Source of the DNA: an uncultured Clostridium sp. | GTDB lineage: Bacteria; Bacillota; Clostridia; TANB77; CAG-508 | Assembly: GCA_946487895.1 (NCBI GenBank) | Contig: CAMLUO010000006.1 | Location: forward strand, 1 to 38,781 | DNA length: 38,781 bases | Direction of reading: 5' to 3' | Part shown: positions 26,275-35,360 of the stretch, one piece after another | Position numbering within the stretch: the stretch's first letter is position 1 | Layout of the letters: the number at the start of each line of letters is the position of its first letter | The notes under the pieces: model-generated | Seen by the model: only the letters and a program-made list of their open reading frames with translations | Databases searched by the model: none | What the model was told of the DNA's origin: nothing | Position numbers and translations under genes: made by a program

Positions 26275-28278
26275 ATGAAAAGAAAATCTGGTAATTCAAA
26301 AGGTGTAACTTTAATAGCATTAGTTATAACGATAATAGTATTACTAATATTGGCATCAATTGCTACATATAGTGGAATTGGAGTAATAAATTCATCTAAA
26401 TTAACAGCTTTTACAACTGAGATGAAAATAATGCAAACAGAAGTGAATAGTTTGTATGATCAATGGAAAAATGGAGACGTTGATAAAGATACAATAGGAA
26501 AAGACTTAACATCTGGTACAGAAGTACAAGAACAAGCAAACTTAGTGCTAATAGATGAATTGGGTTTAGCAAGTAATATAAGTGAATTAACAGGGTATAG
26601 ATATTTTGATCAGGAAACTATACAAGGTTTAGGGATAGATAGTGTAGAACAAGAATTTTTTATTAATGTAGAGCAAAGAGAAGTAGTTAGCTATGAAGGT
26701 TTGAAATATGAAGGGGATATGTATTATACTTTAAATCAGTTACCAAATGGATTATATAATGTAGATTATGATCCAAACCAAGCAGATTCACCTACATTTG
26801 ATGTAAATTACGAAATTATTGGAGAAAACAAATATCGTGTTACAATTTCAAATATTCAATATGATGGATATATAGATAAATGGTATGTACAATATCAAGA
26901 AGAAGGAGCAGATTATTGGAATACAACAGAAGATTTGAGTTTTGTAGTGAATACAAAAGGCTGGTATAATATTTATATAGAAAATGGAAGTGTTAAATCT
27001 GAAAATCAAAATGTATATATTGGAAATAGTGCACAAATAAATGAAGAATATTGGAGAAAAACAACTGAAACAGATAGTGAATGGTATAGTTATGCAGATA
27101 CGGCAAATGGAAATGTACAAGTAGTTGTTAATGAACCAAAGTTAACAGGTTATATGGCACCAATTAAATATGTAGGAAGTGATTCAGCAGAACAAACTGG
27201 AAGTAAATGGGCGAATGCAATAACTCAAGATGGAAGTATGTGGGTATGGATACCAAGATATGCATATAAAATAACAAGTGGATACCATACAGCAGGAACA
27301 GCAGATACAGGAGGAACAATAGAAGTTGCATTTATAGATACAAACAATAACTTCTTAAATGGAGAAAGTGGAATAATAGTAACAGACCCAGAGGATGTAA
27401 CATATACAGATGACGGAACAGGAAATTTAGTACAAAATGAATGGCTAGTACATCCAGCATTCACAAGTAGTGCAGAAAATGGAGGAGGATTTGGAGAGTT
27501 AACTGGATTGTGGGTAGGAAAGTTTGAAGCAACAGGAAGTTATGATAATAGCACAGAAACAGGAACATTAAGTGTAAAACCAGCAACAAATTCATTAGTA
27601 AATATGACAATAAACCAACAATATAAGTTTGCGCAAACAGGAACATATGGAGAAACAGTAACATTAAATAGTCATATGACAAAAAATAGTGAATGGGGTG
27701 TAGTAGCATATTTAGGACAAAGTAAATATGGAGCAAACGGACAAAAGGTGCAAAGAAATACAAATAATTATACAGGAGGAAGTAATACAGAAAGTGGAAT
27801 ATATGGAACAAATAAAACACAAAGTACAACATATAATGCATATGGAGTATATGATATGAATGGAGGAGCAAGTGAGAGAGTAGCATCATATGTAAATTAT
27901 CCAGATAATAGTTATTTACAAACATATGGAGGAACAGAAGAAGGAAACTTGTATGGAGCAAATGATACGGAAAGAACAACGAGTACAGCATATAAAACTG
28001 TATATAATGATAGTGGAACAGGCACAGCAGACAATTATAATTTGTTGGCAAAAGTGGGAACAGTAAAAAAAGGAGATGCAATTTATGAAACATCAGGTAG
28101 TTATTCAAGCGATACAGGCTCATGGTTTGGAGCGTATGCGAACTTTCCAAGTATAAACGTTCCATTCTTCGGCCGTAGTGGCCCTTATAATTTTAGTTAT
28201 ACAGGAATGTTCTATTTTACCTGGCATACTGGCAGAGTCAATTCGAGCGTTTCCTTCCGTCCGGTCCTTGCATTTTAA
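26275..28278 (+). CDS. Pilin-like surface protein with C-terminal formylglycine-enzyme/C-type-lectin fold, candidate DGR target
   Basis: A 667-residue protein. The N-terminus, KGVTLIALVITIIVLLILAS, is a type IV-prepilin-like signal with cleavage after Gly and a long hydrophobic helix. The middle (about 150-320) is beta-rich; from about 325 onwards WVWIPRYAYKITSG, GLWVGKFEATG and YDMNGGASERVASYV form a formylglycine-generating-enzyme/C-type-lectin-like domain. The C-terminus, from SWFGAYANFPSINVPFFGRSG to SFRPVLAF, has the form of variable proteins of diversity-generating retroelements. The start follows ATTGGAGGTAACAA, 22 bases after tRNA-Gln. The 3' end has GC-richer codons unlike the rest of the gene. 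No reverse transcriptase or template repeat is in the window. Confidence 0.8.
   Translation: MKRKSGNSKGVTLIALVITIIVLLILASIATYSGIGVINSSKLTAFTTEMKIMQTEVNSLYDQWKNGDVDKDTIGKDLTSGTEVQEQANLVLIDELGLASNISELTGYRYFDQETIQGLGIDSVEQEFFINVEQREVVSYEGLKYEGDMYYTLNQLPNGLYNVDYDPNQADSPTFDVNYEIIGENKYRVTISNIQYDGYIDKWYVQYQEEGADYWNTTEDLSFVVNTKGWYNIYIENGSVKSENQNVYIGNSAQINEEYWRKTTETDSEWYSYADTANGNVQVVVNEPKLTGYMAPIKYVGSDSAEQTGSKWANAITQDGSMWVWIPRYAYKITSGYHTAGTADTGGTIEVAFIDTNNNFLNGESGIIVTDPEDVTYTDDGTGNLVQNEWLVHPAFTSSAENGGGFGELTGLWVGKFEATGSYDNSTETGTLSVKPATNSLVNMTINQQYKFAQTGTYGETVTLNSHMTKNSEWGVVAYLGQSKYGANGQKVQRNTNNYTGGSNTESGIYGTNKTQSTTYNAYGVYDMNGGASERVASYVNYPDNSYLQTYGGTEEGNLYGANDTERTTSTAYKTVYNDSGTGTADNYNLLAKVGTVKKGDAIYETSGSYSSDTGSWFGAYANFPSINVPFFGRSGPYNFSYTGMFYFTWHTGRVNSSVSFRPVLAF
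28115..28278 (+). repeat. Candidate DGR variable region
   Basis: Codons GGC, CGT, CCT, ACC, TGG, GTC, TCG, AGC, TCC, CCG and CTT crowd here but are rare in the rest of the gene and its neighbours. The conserved frame residues SW, FP, PFF, R.G, G.F.F, G and SFRPVLAF alternate with positions that are Asn or Asp in related lectin-type proteins I know, as expected of adenine-targeted mutagenesis. Limits are approximate. Confidence 0.6.
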
Positions 28279-28308
28279 ATGAAATATAGCTAAAAAATAA
28301 CTGATATC

Positions 28309-28337
28309 TTTACATTTAACATAAAATGTTATATAAT
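28309..28337 (+). promoter_or_regulatory. SigA-type promoter of lysS
   Basis: TTTACA and TATAAT are 17 bases apart, about 78 bases before ATG 28415. Confidence 0.75.
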
Positions 28338-28414
28338 ACAAATTATTATTACATCAAAGCTTAATACATGAAAATTATAATTAATAAAATAAAACAAAAA
28401 GAGGAGAGGGATTA

Positions 28415-29929
28415 ATGTCAGAAAATCAAAACAATCAAAATAACACACAAGAACAAGAATTAGATATGAATCACTTAATGCAAATAAGGAGAGAAAAATT
28501 AAAAGAATTACAAGAACAAGGAAAAGATCCATATCAAATAACAAAATTTGATAGAACAAACACAGCAGGAGAAATAAAAGCAAATTATGAAAAATTTGAA
28601 CAAAAAGATGTAACAGTTGCAGGAAGAATAATAGCAAAAAGAATCATGGGAAAAGCATCATTTTGTACAATACAAGACTGTGATGAAAAAATCCAAAGTT
28701 ATGTAAGTATAAATGATTTAGGAGAAGAAAGCTATAAAGCATTTAAAACTTTTGATATCGGAGATATTATTGGTATCACTGGATTTGTATTTAAAACAAG
28801 AACAGAAGAAATATCAGTACATGCAAAAGAAGTAACATTACTATCTAAATCATTAAGACCATTACCAGAAAAATTCCATGGTTTAAAAGATCCAGATTTA
28901 AGATATCGTCAAAGATATACAGATTTAATAGTAAATCCAGAAGTTAAGGAAACATTCATATTAAGAAGTAAAATAATTAGTAAAATAAGAGAAATATTAA
29001 ATGAAAAAGGATATTTAGAAGTTGAAACACCAATATTAAATACAATATCAGGTGGAGCAACAGCAAAACCTTTTATAACACACCACAATGCATTAAATAT
29101 TGATATGTATTTAAGAATTGCTTTAGAGTTAAATCTAAAAAGATTAATAGTAGGTGGATTTGATAAAGTATATGAATTAGGTAGAGTATTTAGAAATGAA
29201 GGAATGGATATAAGACACAATCCAGAATTTACAATGCTTGAATTATATGCGTCATATCAAGATTATCATGACATGATGGATATAACAGAAGAAATATTTT
29301 CAAGAACAGCTAAAGAAGTATTAGGAACAACAAAAATAAATTATCAAGGACAAGATATTGATTTAGCACCTGGATGGAAGAGAATATCAATGATAGATTC
29401 TATAAAAGAAGTAACAGGAATAGACTTTAATGAAATAAATACAGACGAAGAGGCAGTGGCTTTGGCAAAAGAAAGAAACATTGAAATACCAGACAAAACA
29501 AAGGAAACAAGAGGAGATGTAATCAGTCTATTCTTTGATGAATATGTAGAAAAAACATTAATACAACCAACATTTGTATATGATTATCCAGTAGAAATAT
29601 CACCACTTGCTAAAAAATCAGTAAAAGACCCAAGATTAACAGAAAGATTTGAAGCATTTATTGGTGGAAGAGAATATGGAAATGCTTTCTCAGAATTAAA
29701 TGACCCAATAGACCAATATGAAAGATTCAAAAAACAAGTTGAAGCAAGAGAAGCAGGAGACGAAGAAGCTGGAATGATGGATGAAGATTATATCCAAGCA
29801 TTAGAAATTGGATTACCACCAACAGGAGGACTTGGAATAGGTGTAGACCGTTTAGTAATGTTGTTAACAGATTGTAGTTCAATTAGAGATGCTTTATTAT
29901 TCCCTACAATGAAGCCACTAGCTAATTAG
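28415..29929 (+). CDS. lysS: Lysyl-tRNA synthetase (class II)
   Basis: A 504-residue enzyme charging tRNA-Lys. An N-terminal OB anticodon-binding domain ([31 protein letters not shown]) precedes the class II core with motif 2 ([18 protein letters not shown]) and motif 3 ([13 protein letters not shown]). Length matches bacterial LysRS. GAGGAGAGGGATTA precedes ATG 28415. A GGGGAC-type repeat begins 3 bases past the stop. Confidence 0.97.
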   Translation: MSENQNNQNNTQEQELDMNHLMQIRREKLKELQEQGKDPYQITKFDRTNTAGEIKANYEKFEQKDVTVAGRIIAKRIMGKASFCTIQDCDEKIQSYVSINDLGEESYKAFKTFDIGDIIGITGFVFKTRTEEISVHAKEVTLLSKSLRPLPEKFHGLKDPDLRYRQRYTDLIVNPEVKETFILRSKIISKIREILNEKGYLEVETPILNTISGGATAKPFITHHNALNIDMYLRIALELNLKRLIVGGFDKVYELGRVFRNEGMDIRHNPEFTMLELYASYQDYHDMMDITEEIFSRTAKEVLGTTKINYQGQDIDLAPGWKRISMIDSIKEVTGIDFNEINTDEEAVALAKERNIEIPDKTKETRGDVISLFFDEYVEKTLIQPTFVYDYPVEISPLAKKSVKDPRLTERFEAFIGGREYGNAFSELNDPIDQYERFKKQVEAREAGDEEAGMMDEDYIQALEIGLPPTGGLGIGVDRLVMLLTDCSSIRDALLFPTMKPLAN

Positions 29930-29932
29930 TGA

Positions 29933-29984
29933 TGTCCATTTGGGGACGTTTCCGTTTGGACATTTTTGTCCATTCTGGGACACA
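29933..29984. repeat. GGGGAC-type intergenic repeat, family B copy 2
   Basis: GTCCATTTGGGGACGTTTCC is followed by TTTTTGTCCATTCTGGGAC; it starts 3 bases after the lysS stop. Related to the elements at 21532, 35133 and 35759. Confidence 0.85.
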
Positions 29985-30033
29985 TCTTAATAATAAAAGG
30001 ATAACTAGAGAAAAGGGGAAGTAAGGAGTTTTT

Positions 30034-30774
30034 ATGTTTAATTTTTCATTTGATAAAAGGATTATCTATATAATAATTGCAATAATGGTATTATCAACAG
30101 TAGTACAATATGCTACAAACCCGGGAGCATTATATGGATTACTAGTTAGTATACCAGGAGTATTAATTGCAATAACATTCCATGAATTTGCACATGGATT
30201 TGCAGCATATAAATTAGGAGATAATACAGCGAAAAATGAAGGAAGATTAAGTTTAAATCCATTGGACCACTTAGACCCAATAGGAACATTAATGTTGTTA
30301 TTTGCAGGATTTGGATGGGGAAAACCAGTACATGTAAATCCAACAAACTATACTAGACGAATTTCAATGGAAAAAGGTGAAGCGATAGTTTCACTTGCAG
30401 GACCATTAATGAATATTATTTTAGCATTTATATTTGCAATTATTTATGCTGCAATATATAAATTTGCAGGACTTGCTTTTATTGTTTCAACAGTAGGACA
30501 GATTGTAATACAATTAATAGCTGCTACAATATCTATTAATATAGGATTAGGAGTATTTAACTTAATACCATTACCACCATTAGATGGTTCAAAAATCATT
30601 ATGCCTTTTTTACCATATAATGCAAAACAATGGTTTAGAAATAATGAATATATCTTTTATATAGTATTTGTAGTAATTTGGATTACAGGTATTGCAGGTA
30701 TGATTATTTCTCCAGCAATTAGTTGGATAAGTAATGGAATTATGAGTTTAGTACAGATGATGTTTGGACTTTAA
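30034..30774 (+). CDS. Site-2-protease-like M50 membrane metalloprotease
   Basis: A 246-residue protein with about five membrane spans. TFHEFAHGFAAYKLGD is the HExxH zinc motif and LIPLPPLDGSKI the LDG motif of the S2P core. Short M50 proteins of this kind (YwhC-like) cut in the membrane; the substrate is unknown. TAAGGAGTTTTT precedes ATG 30034. Ends 46 bases before tsaD, with a repeat between them. Confidence 0.9.
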   Translation: MFNFSFDKRIIYIIIAIMVLSTVVQYATNPGALYGLLVSIPGVLIAITFHEFAHGFAAYKLGDNTAKNEGRLSLNPLDHLDPIGTLMLLFAGFGWGKPVHVNPTNYTRRISMEKGEAIVSLAGPLMNIILAFIFAIIYAAIYKFAGLAFIVSTVGQIVIQLIAATISINIGLGVFNLIPLPPLDGSKIIMPFLPYNAKQWFRNNEYIFYIVFVVIWITGIAGMIISPAISWISNGIMSLVQMMFGL

Positions 30775-30779
30775 AACTC

Positions 30780-30809
30780 TTGAAAAATAATTACAATTTT
30801 GGCAAGGAA
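30780..30809 (+). repeat. Repeat family D copy 2, half-element
   Basis: 24 bases from TTGAAAAATAATTACAATTT onwards are identical to 5571-5594; the following AAGGAA matches the inverse of the other arm there. The AAGGAA of the tsaD binding site lies in the repeat's right end. Confidence 0.7.
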
Positions 30810-30820
30810 TGAAATAATAA

Positions 30821-31820
30821 ATGGAAAAAGATATATACACTTTAGGAATTGAATCAAGTTGTGACGAAACCTCTGTAGCTATTGTAAAAAATGGTAGAGA
30901 GGTTCTTTCAAATGTAATAGATACACAAATTCCAATACATGAAAAATATGGTGGAGTAGTACCAGAAATAGCCTCTAGAAATCATATAGAGGCTATTTCA
31001 CGAGTAATGAAAAAAGCATTAAAAGATGCAGATATTAAACTAGAGCAAATTGATGCAATTACACCAACATATGGACCAGGGTTAGTAGGAGCATTGCTTG
31101 TAGGAGTATCATATGCAAAAGCATTAGCATTTGCACAAAATATACCATTAGTAGGTGTAAATCATATTCAAGGACATATTGCAGCAAATTATATAACATA
31201 TCCAGAATTAAAACCTCCATTTTTATGTATAATGATGTCTGGAGGAAATACACAAATAATTCATGTAAAGGATTATACTAAATTTGAAGTATTGCGGGAA
31301 AACACGTGATGACGCAATTGGAGAGGCTTTTGACAAGGTAGCAAGAGTTGTTGGTTTAGGCTATCCAGGTGGACCAAAAGTGGATAACTTAGCAAAACAA
31401 GGTGAGCCTAATATTGAATTACCTAAAACTCATTTTGATGGTGATACTTTAGATTTTAGTTTTAGTGGAATTAAAACTGCTGTAATTAATTTGCATCATA
31501 AAAATCCCGACATAAATAAGGCTGATTTATGTGCAAGTTTTCAAAAAACTGTTACAGAGACTTTAATGACTAATGTAGAAAAAGCAATTAAAAGAACTAA
31601 AATAAATACTGTTGCATTAGCTGGTGGAGTTTCTGCAAATAGTTATATAAGAAAAGAATTTATGAACTTAGAAAAAGATGGAATAAAAATATATATGCCA
31701 GATTTAAAATTGTGTACAGATAATGCAGCAATGATAGCATCAGCTGGGTATTATAACTTTATAGATGGAAAAAGAGATGACATGTATTTAAATGCAATAC
31801 CAAATTTGAAATTAAATTAA
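30821..31820 (+). CDS. tsaD: tRNA t6A37 threonylcarbamoyltransferase TsaD with +1 frameshift
   Basis: A 332-residue protein after frame correction, the usual length for TsaD, which transfers threonylcarbamoyl to A37 of ANN-reading tRNAs. [29 protein letters not shown] and [14 protein letters not shown] are from the first half. The zero frame meets CGG at 31295-31297 (codon 159) and then TGA after three more codons. Skipping C31295 restores [20 protein letters not shown] and the rest, including [15 protein letters not shown] and [17 protein letters not shown] 30821 follows GCAAGGAATGAAATAATA. Modified ANN-tRNAs are needed for frame maintenance, which adds interest. Confidence 0.95.
31292..31298 (+). 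other. Putative +1 frameshift site at CGG in tsaD
   Basis: The bases are TTG-C-GGG. The +1 frame places Gly in the invariant LGKTRDDA.GEAFDK motif. This is the only one of the five sites with GGG rather than GGA as the glycine codon. Confidence 0.74.
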
Positions 31821-31894
31821 ATATAGTAGAGATTTTGGTACAAATATTATAATATATGTGAAAGTATTAAATATATAAAAAGGGGTTCAATAAA

Positions 31895-32254
31895 ATGTCA
31901 AAAACAATGAAAATTATTTTAGTTGTTGGAATAATAGTGATAATATTGGTTGGAGTTTCAATAGCTATAATCGTAAATAATAGTAATGATTTAGAAAAGA
32001 GAGCAAGTCAAGAATTTGGAGATGAATATTGTGATGCTGTTTTACACATTGCAACAAGAGATTTAGTAGTACATAATTGTAAAATATGTGGAAAAGAGTT
32101 TCAAGACTCATCTATGAGAGAAGATATTTGTGATGATTGTGCTGAAAAAACTGATAGATGTAATTTTTGTGGTAAAAAGTTGACAGCAGAAATTAAAGAA
32201 CAAAGAGAAGCAACAATGAATGGAATAGATATGAATGTAGTAGAAAATCAATAA
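31895..32254 (+). CDS. Single-span membrane protein with zinc ribbon
   Basis: A 119-residue protein; one N-terminal membrane segment (IILVVGIIVIILVGVSIAIIV), then a cytoplasmic or extracytoplasmic domain with CKICGKEF, ICDDCAEKTD and CNFCGKKLT, that is three CxxC pairs that could bind one or two zinc ions. No family recognised. AAAAAGGGGTTCAATAAA precedes ATG 31895. It lies 27 bases upstream of the phosphoesterase gene. Confidence 0.78.
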   Translation: MSKTMKIILVVGIIVIILVGVSIAIIVNNSNDLEKRASQEFGDEYCDAVLHIATRDLVVHNCKICGKEFQDSSMREDICDDCAEKTDRCNFCGKKLTAEIKEQREATMNGIDMNVVENQ

Positions 32255-32280
32255 TTATGAATTAATAAAAGGAGTTATAT

Positions 32281-33045
32281 ATGGCTATATTTACAATTGG
32301 TGATCTTCATTTATCTTTCCATGAAAGTAAGCCAATGGATATATTTGGGGAGAATTGGAAAGGACATGAAGAAAAAATAAAAAAAGATTGGATAGAAAAA
32401 GTAACAGAAAATGACCTAGTAATATTACCAGGTGATTTTTCATGGTCTACATATTTAAAAGATACAATTAAAGATTTTAGCTATCTACATTCTTTGCCAG
32501 GAAAGAAACTTCTTTTAAAAGGAAATCATGATTATTGGTGGACAACATTGAAAAGTATGAGAGATTTTTTAAAAGAGAATAGATTTGATGATATTGACTT
32601 TCTATATAACACAGCATATGAATTTGAAAACTATATATTTGCAGGAACAAGAGGATGGAGTCAATCTCAGGAAGAAGCAAATGAGAAAATGTTACAAAGA
32701 GAAGCTTTAAGATTGGAACTATCATTAAAACAAGCAAATGAATTATTGGAAAGAAGTTGCGTGGGAGAAGAAAACATAGGCAATAAAAAAGAAATCATAG
32801 TTTTTATGCATTATCCGCCAATTACAAACAGTCAAATAGAAGAATGTGCAAAGATGGGTAAAGAAATATGCGAAATAAACAGCTTTGTTAAGATAATGAA
32901 AGAGTATAATATAAAAAGGTGCTATTATGGACATTTGCATGGGATTTCCATTAAAGAAGCGGTAGAAGGAGAATATGATGGAATAGAGTTTAAATTAGTA
33001 AGTGCAGATGGACTAGATTTTAAATTGTTGAGAATCAGGGATTAG
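32281..33045 (+). CDS. Calcineurin-like metallophosphoesterase
   Basis: A 254-residue enzyme with the four metal motifs: IGDLHLS (D-x-H), LPGDFSW (GD), LKGNHDYWW (GNHD) and YGHLHG (GHxH). The MPE family cuts phosphomono- or diesters; substrate unknown. AAAAGGAGTTATAT precedes ATG 32281. The last residues RD and stop TAG come from a palindromic repeat that starts just before the stop. Confidence 0.9.
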   Translation: MAIFTIGDLHLSFHESKPMDIFGENWKGHEEKIKKDWIEKVTENDLVILPGDFSWSTYLKDTIKDFSYLHSLPGKKLLLKGNHDYWWTTLKSMRDFLKENRFDDIDFLYNTAYEFENYIFAGTRGWSQSQEEANEKMLQREALRLELSLKQANELLERSCVGEENIGNKKEIIVFMHYPPITNSQIEECAKMGKEICEINSFVKIMKEYNIKRCYYGHLHGISIKEAVEGEYDGIEFKLVSADGLDFKLLRIRD

Positions 33046-33073
33046 GGGACGGAGCTTAAAATCCCTGTTTTTT
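33037..33073. repeat. Palindromic repeat, family A copy 4
   Basis: CAGGGATT pairs with AATCCCTG around GGGGACGG and is followed by six T, so it doubles as a terminator for the phosphoesterase gene. The gene's stop TAG (33043-33045) is in the left arm. Confidence 0.82.
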
Positions 33074-33088
33074 GAAAGGTGAAAGTAT

Positions 33089-35132
33089 ATGGATTTAGAA
33101 AAAGACGTAAAATATGTAAAAGGTGTTGGACCCAATAGAGTACTATTATTAAATAAATTAGGAATTTTTACACTAAAAGATTTAATAAGCTATTATCCAA
33201 GAACATATGAAGATAGAAGCAAACCGAAGAATATAATTGAATGTGTAGATGGGGAAGAAGCATTAATAGAAGGAATTGTATGTAATAGAATGACTGATGT
33301 AAGATTAAAAGGTAAAACGATGCAAAGATTAATAGTACGAGATGAAACAGCATCAGTTACAATTACATGGTTTAACCAAAGTTATTTGAAAAACATATTC
33401 AAGCAAGGGGAAAAATATCAATTTTACGGAAAAATATCAAATGCTTTTGGAAGAATTAATATGACATCACCAGTTTTTGATGAGAATGGAAAAAGTAATA
33501 ATACAGGAAAAATAATTCCAATTTATCCATTAACATATCAACTATCACAAAATGTTTTGCGAAAAATTATAGAGGCTGGACTAAAAGAAGTTGATGGAAA
33601 TTTAAATGAAACATTACCAGATTATTTAATTAAAGAATATAAATTAGATGAAATAAATGAAGCGATAAATCAAATACATTTTCCAAAAGATTTTAAGGAA
33701 TTTGAAAAAGCAAGATATAGATTAGTATTTGAAGAATTACTTTCAACTCAACTTGCTTTATTAGAACTTAAAAATAGTTATAATACTGAAGAAAAAGGAA
33801 TCAAATTTGATAAAAATGCAAAAATGTCAGATGTTATAAATAAACTACCATTCCAATTAACAAAAGCACAGCTTAGAGTATTAGAAGAAATAGATAATAA
33901 CATGGAATCTGAAAAATCAATGAATAGATTATTGCAAGGAGATGTAGGCTCACGGAAAGACAGTTGTCGCAATGTGTGCAGCGTATAAAGCAGTGAAATC
34001 AGGATATCAAGCTGCAATAATGGCTCCAACTGCAATTTTAGCAACACAACATTTTGAAAATTTTAAAAACTTATTAGAAGAGTTAGATATAAGATGTGAA
34101 CTTTTAATATCTGGAATCACAAAAAAAAAGAAAGAAGATATTTTAGAAAGACTTAAAAATGGAGATATAGACATTTTAATTGGTACACATGCTATTATAG
34201 AAGATAATGTAATATTTAAAAACTTAGGATTAGTAGTAACAGATGAACAACATCGTTTTGGAGTAAAACAAAGAACAAAGATAGCTGAAAAAGGGCAAAA
34301 TCCAGATGTATTAGTAATGACAGCAACTCCAATTCCAAGAACATTAGCATTGATATTATATGGAGACCTAGACATATCTATAATAGATGAATTACCGCCA
34401 AATAGAAAGAAGATTGAAACATTTGCAGTTCAAAAAAATATGACTGAAAGAGTAAATAAATTCATACAAAAACAAGTACAAGAAGGTAGACAAGCATATA
34501 TAGTTTGTCCGCTTGTAGAAGAAAATGAAGAGTTAGATTTAAAATCAGTAGAAAAATTGTACGAGACATATAAAACTGAAATATTTTCTCAATATAGAGT
34601 TGAATACATACATGGAAAAATGAAACAAAAAGATAAAGACAGCATAATGGAAAGATTTAAAAAAGGTGATATTGATATATTAATTTCTACAACAGTAATT
34701 GAAGTAGGTGTTGATGTGCCAAATGCAAATATAATGGTAATTGAAAATGCAGAAAGGTTTGGTTTAGCACAACTACATCAATTAAGAGGAAGAGTAGGAA
34801 GAGGGGAATATCAATCATATTGTATATTGAAATATGAAGGAAAAGGCGAAACAGTTAGAAAAAGAATGAAGGTAATGTGTGAGACAAATGATGGATTTAT
34901 AATATCAGAAAAGGATTTAGAGTTAAGAGGCTCAGGAGACTTTTTTGGTACAATGCAACATGGACTGCCAGAATTTAAAATAGCAAATTTGTTTGAAGAT
35001 ATGCCTATTCTAAAATCAGTGCAGTCCTTAGCAATGAAAATTATAAATGAAGATTCAAAATTGGAAAAAGAAGAGAATAAACTTTTAAAAGATTTGATAA
35101 AAGATAAATTTATGAAGAGAATAGAAATATGA
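33089..35132 (+). CDS. recG: ATP-dependent DNA helicase RecG with +1 frameshift
   Basis: A 680-residue protein after frame correction, the usual RecG length; it remodels stalled forks and Holliday junctions. The N-terminal wedge (VKYVKGVGPNRVLLLNKLGI) and OB domain precede the helicase core. The zero frame meets CGG at 33953-33955 (codon 289) in Walker A and stops 11 codons later. Skipping C33953 gives GDVGSGKTVVAMCAAYKAV, then DEQHRFGVKQR (DEQH), TATPIPRTLAL, GRVGRGEYQSYC and FFGTMQHGLPEF. Without the shift there would be no ATPase. ATG 33089 follows GAAAGGTGAAAGTAT. It ends with TGA, and a GGGGAC-type repeat follows at once. Confidence 0.95.
33950..33956 (+). other. Putative +1 frameshift site at CGG in recG
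   Basis: The bases are TCA-C-GGA. The glycine restored is the second of GSGKT in the Walker A motif. Confidence 0.74.
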
Positions 35133-35184
35133 TGTCGCATTGGGGACGTTTCTCATGCGACATTTTGTCCATTTGGGGACACAT
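35133..35184. repeat. GGGGAC-type intergenic repeat, family B copy 3
   Basis: GTCGCATTGGGGACGTTTCTC and a second GTCCATTTGGGGAC unit begin directly after the recG stop. The spacer GTTTCTCATGCGACATTTTG is the same as in copy 1. Confidence 0.85.
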
Positions 35185-35261
35185 CTATAATAAAAATAAA
35201 ATTGTTATCATAAAAAAATGTGACTGTTTTGTAAAACTTTTTTGAAGGTTTATGTAATAAA

Positions 35262-35290
35262 TTGAAAAATTATGTAAAATATGGTATAAT
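35262..35290 (+). promoter_or_regulatory. SigA-type promoter of the 114-residue orphan gene
   Basis: TTGAAA and TATAAT are 17 bases apart, giving a leader of about 63 bases before ATG 35361. Confidence 0.75.
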
Positions 35291-35360
35291 TAAAGTTGTA
35301 ACTAGATGTGGGAAGTACCTTAAAATAATTATTAAGGGGAAATACAAAGGAGGGCTAAAA

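Noticed and set aside
27461..28165. 234-codon minus-strand open frame opposite the pilin-like gene.
   Set aside because: Shadow frame with Leu/Tyr/His-rich composition and no start signal.
26179..28278. tRNA-Gln as attachment site of an integrated element carrying the pilin-like gene.
   Set aside because: No integrase and no repeated 3' tRNA end are visible between 26254 and 28415.
343..33956. Reassignment of CGG to glycine as the explanation.
   Set aside because: Reading CGG as glycine in the zero frame does not repair the frame; a stop still follows within 2-11 codons. A one-base skip is needed.
343..33956. Backward (-1) frameshifting at slippery heptamers.
   Set aside because: No X-XXY-YYZ heptamer lies at the sites, and a +1 change restores the protein in every case.
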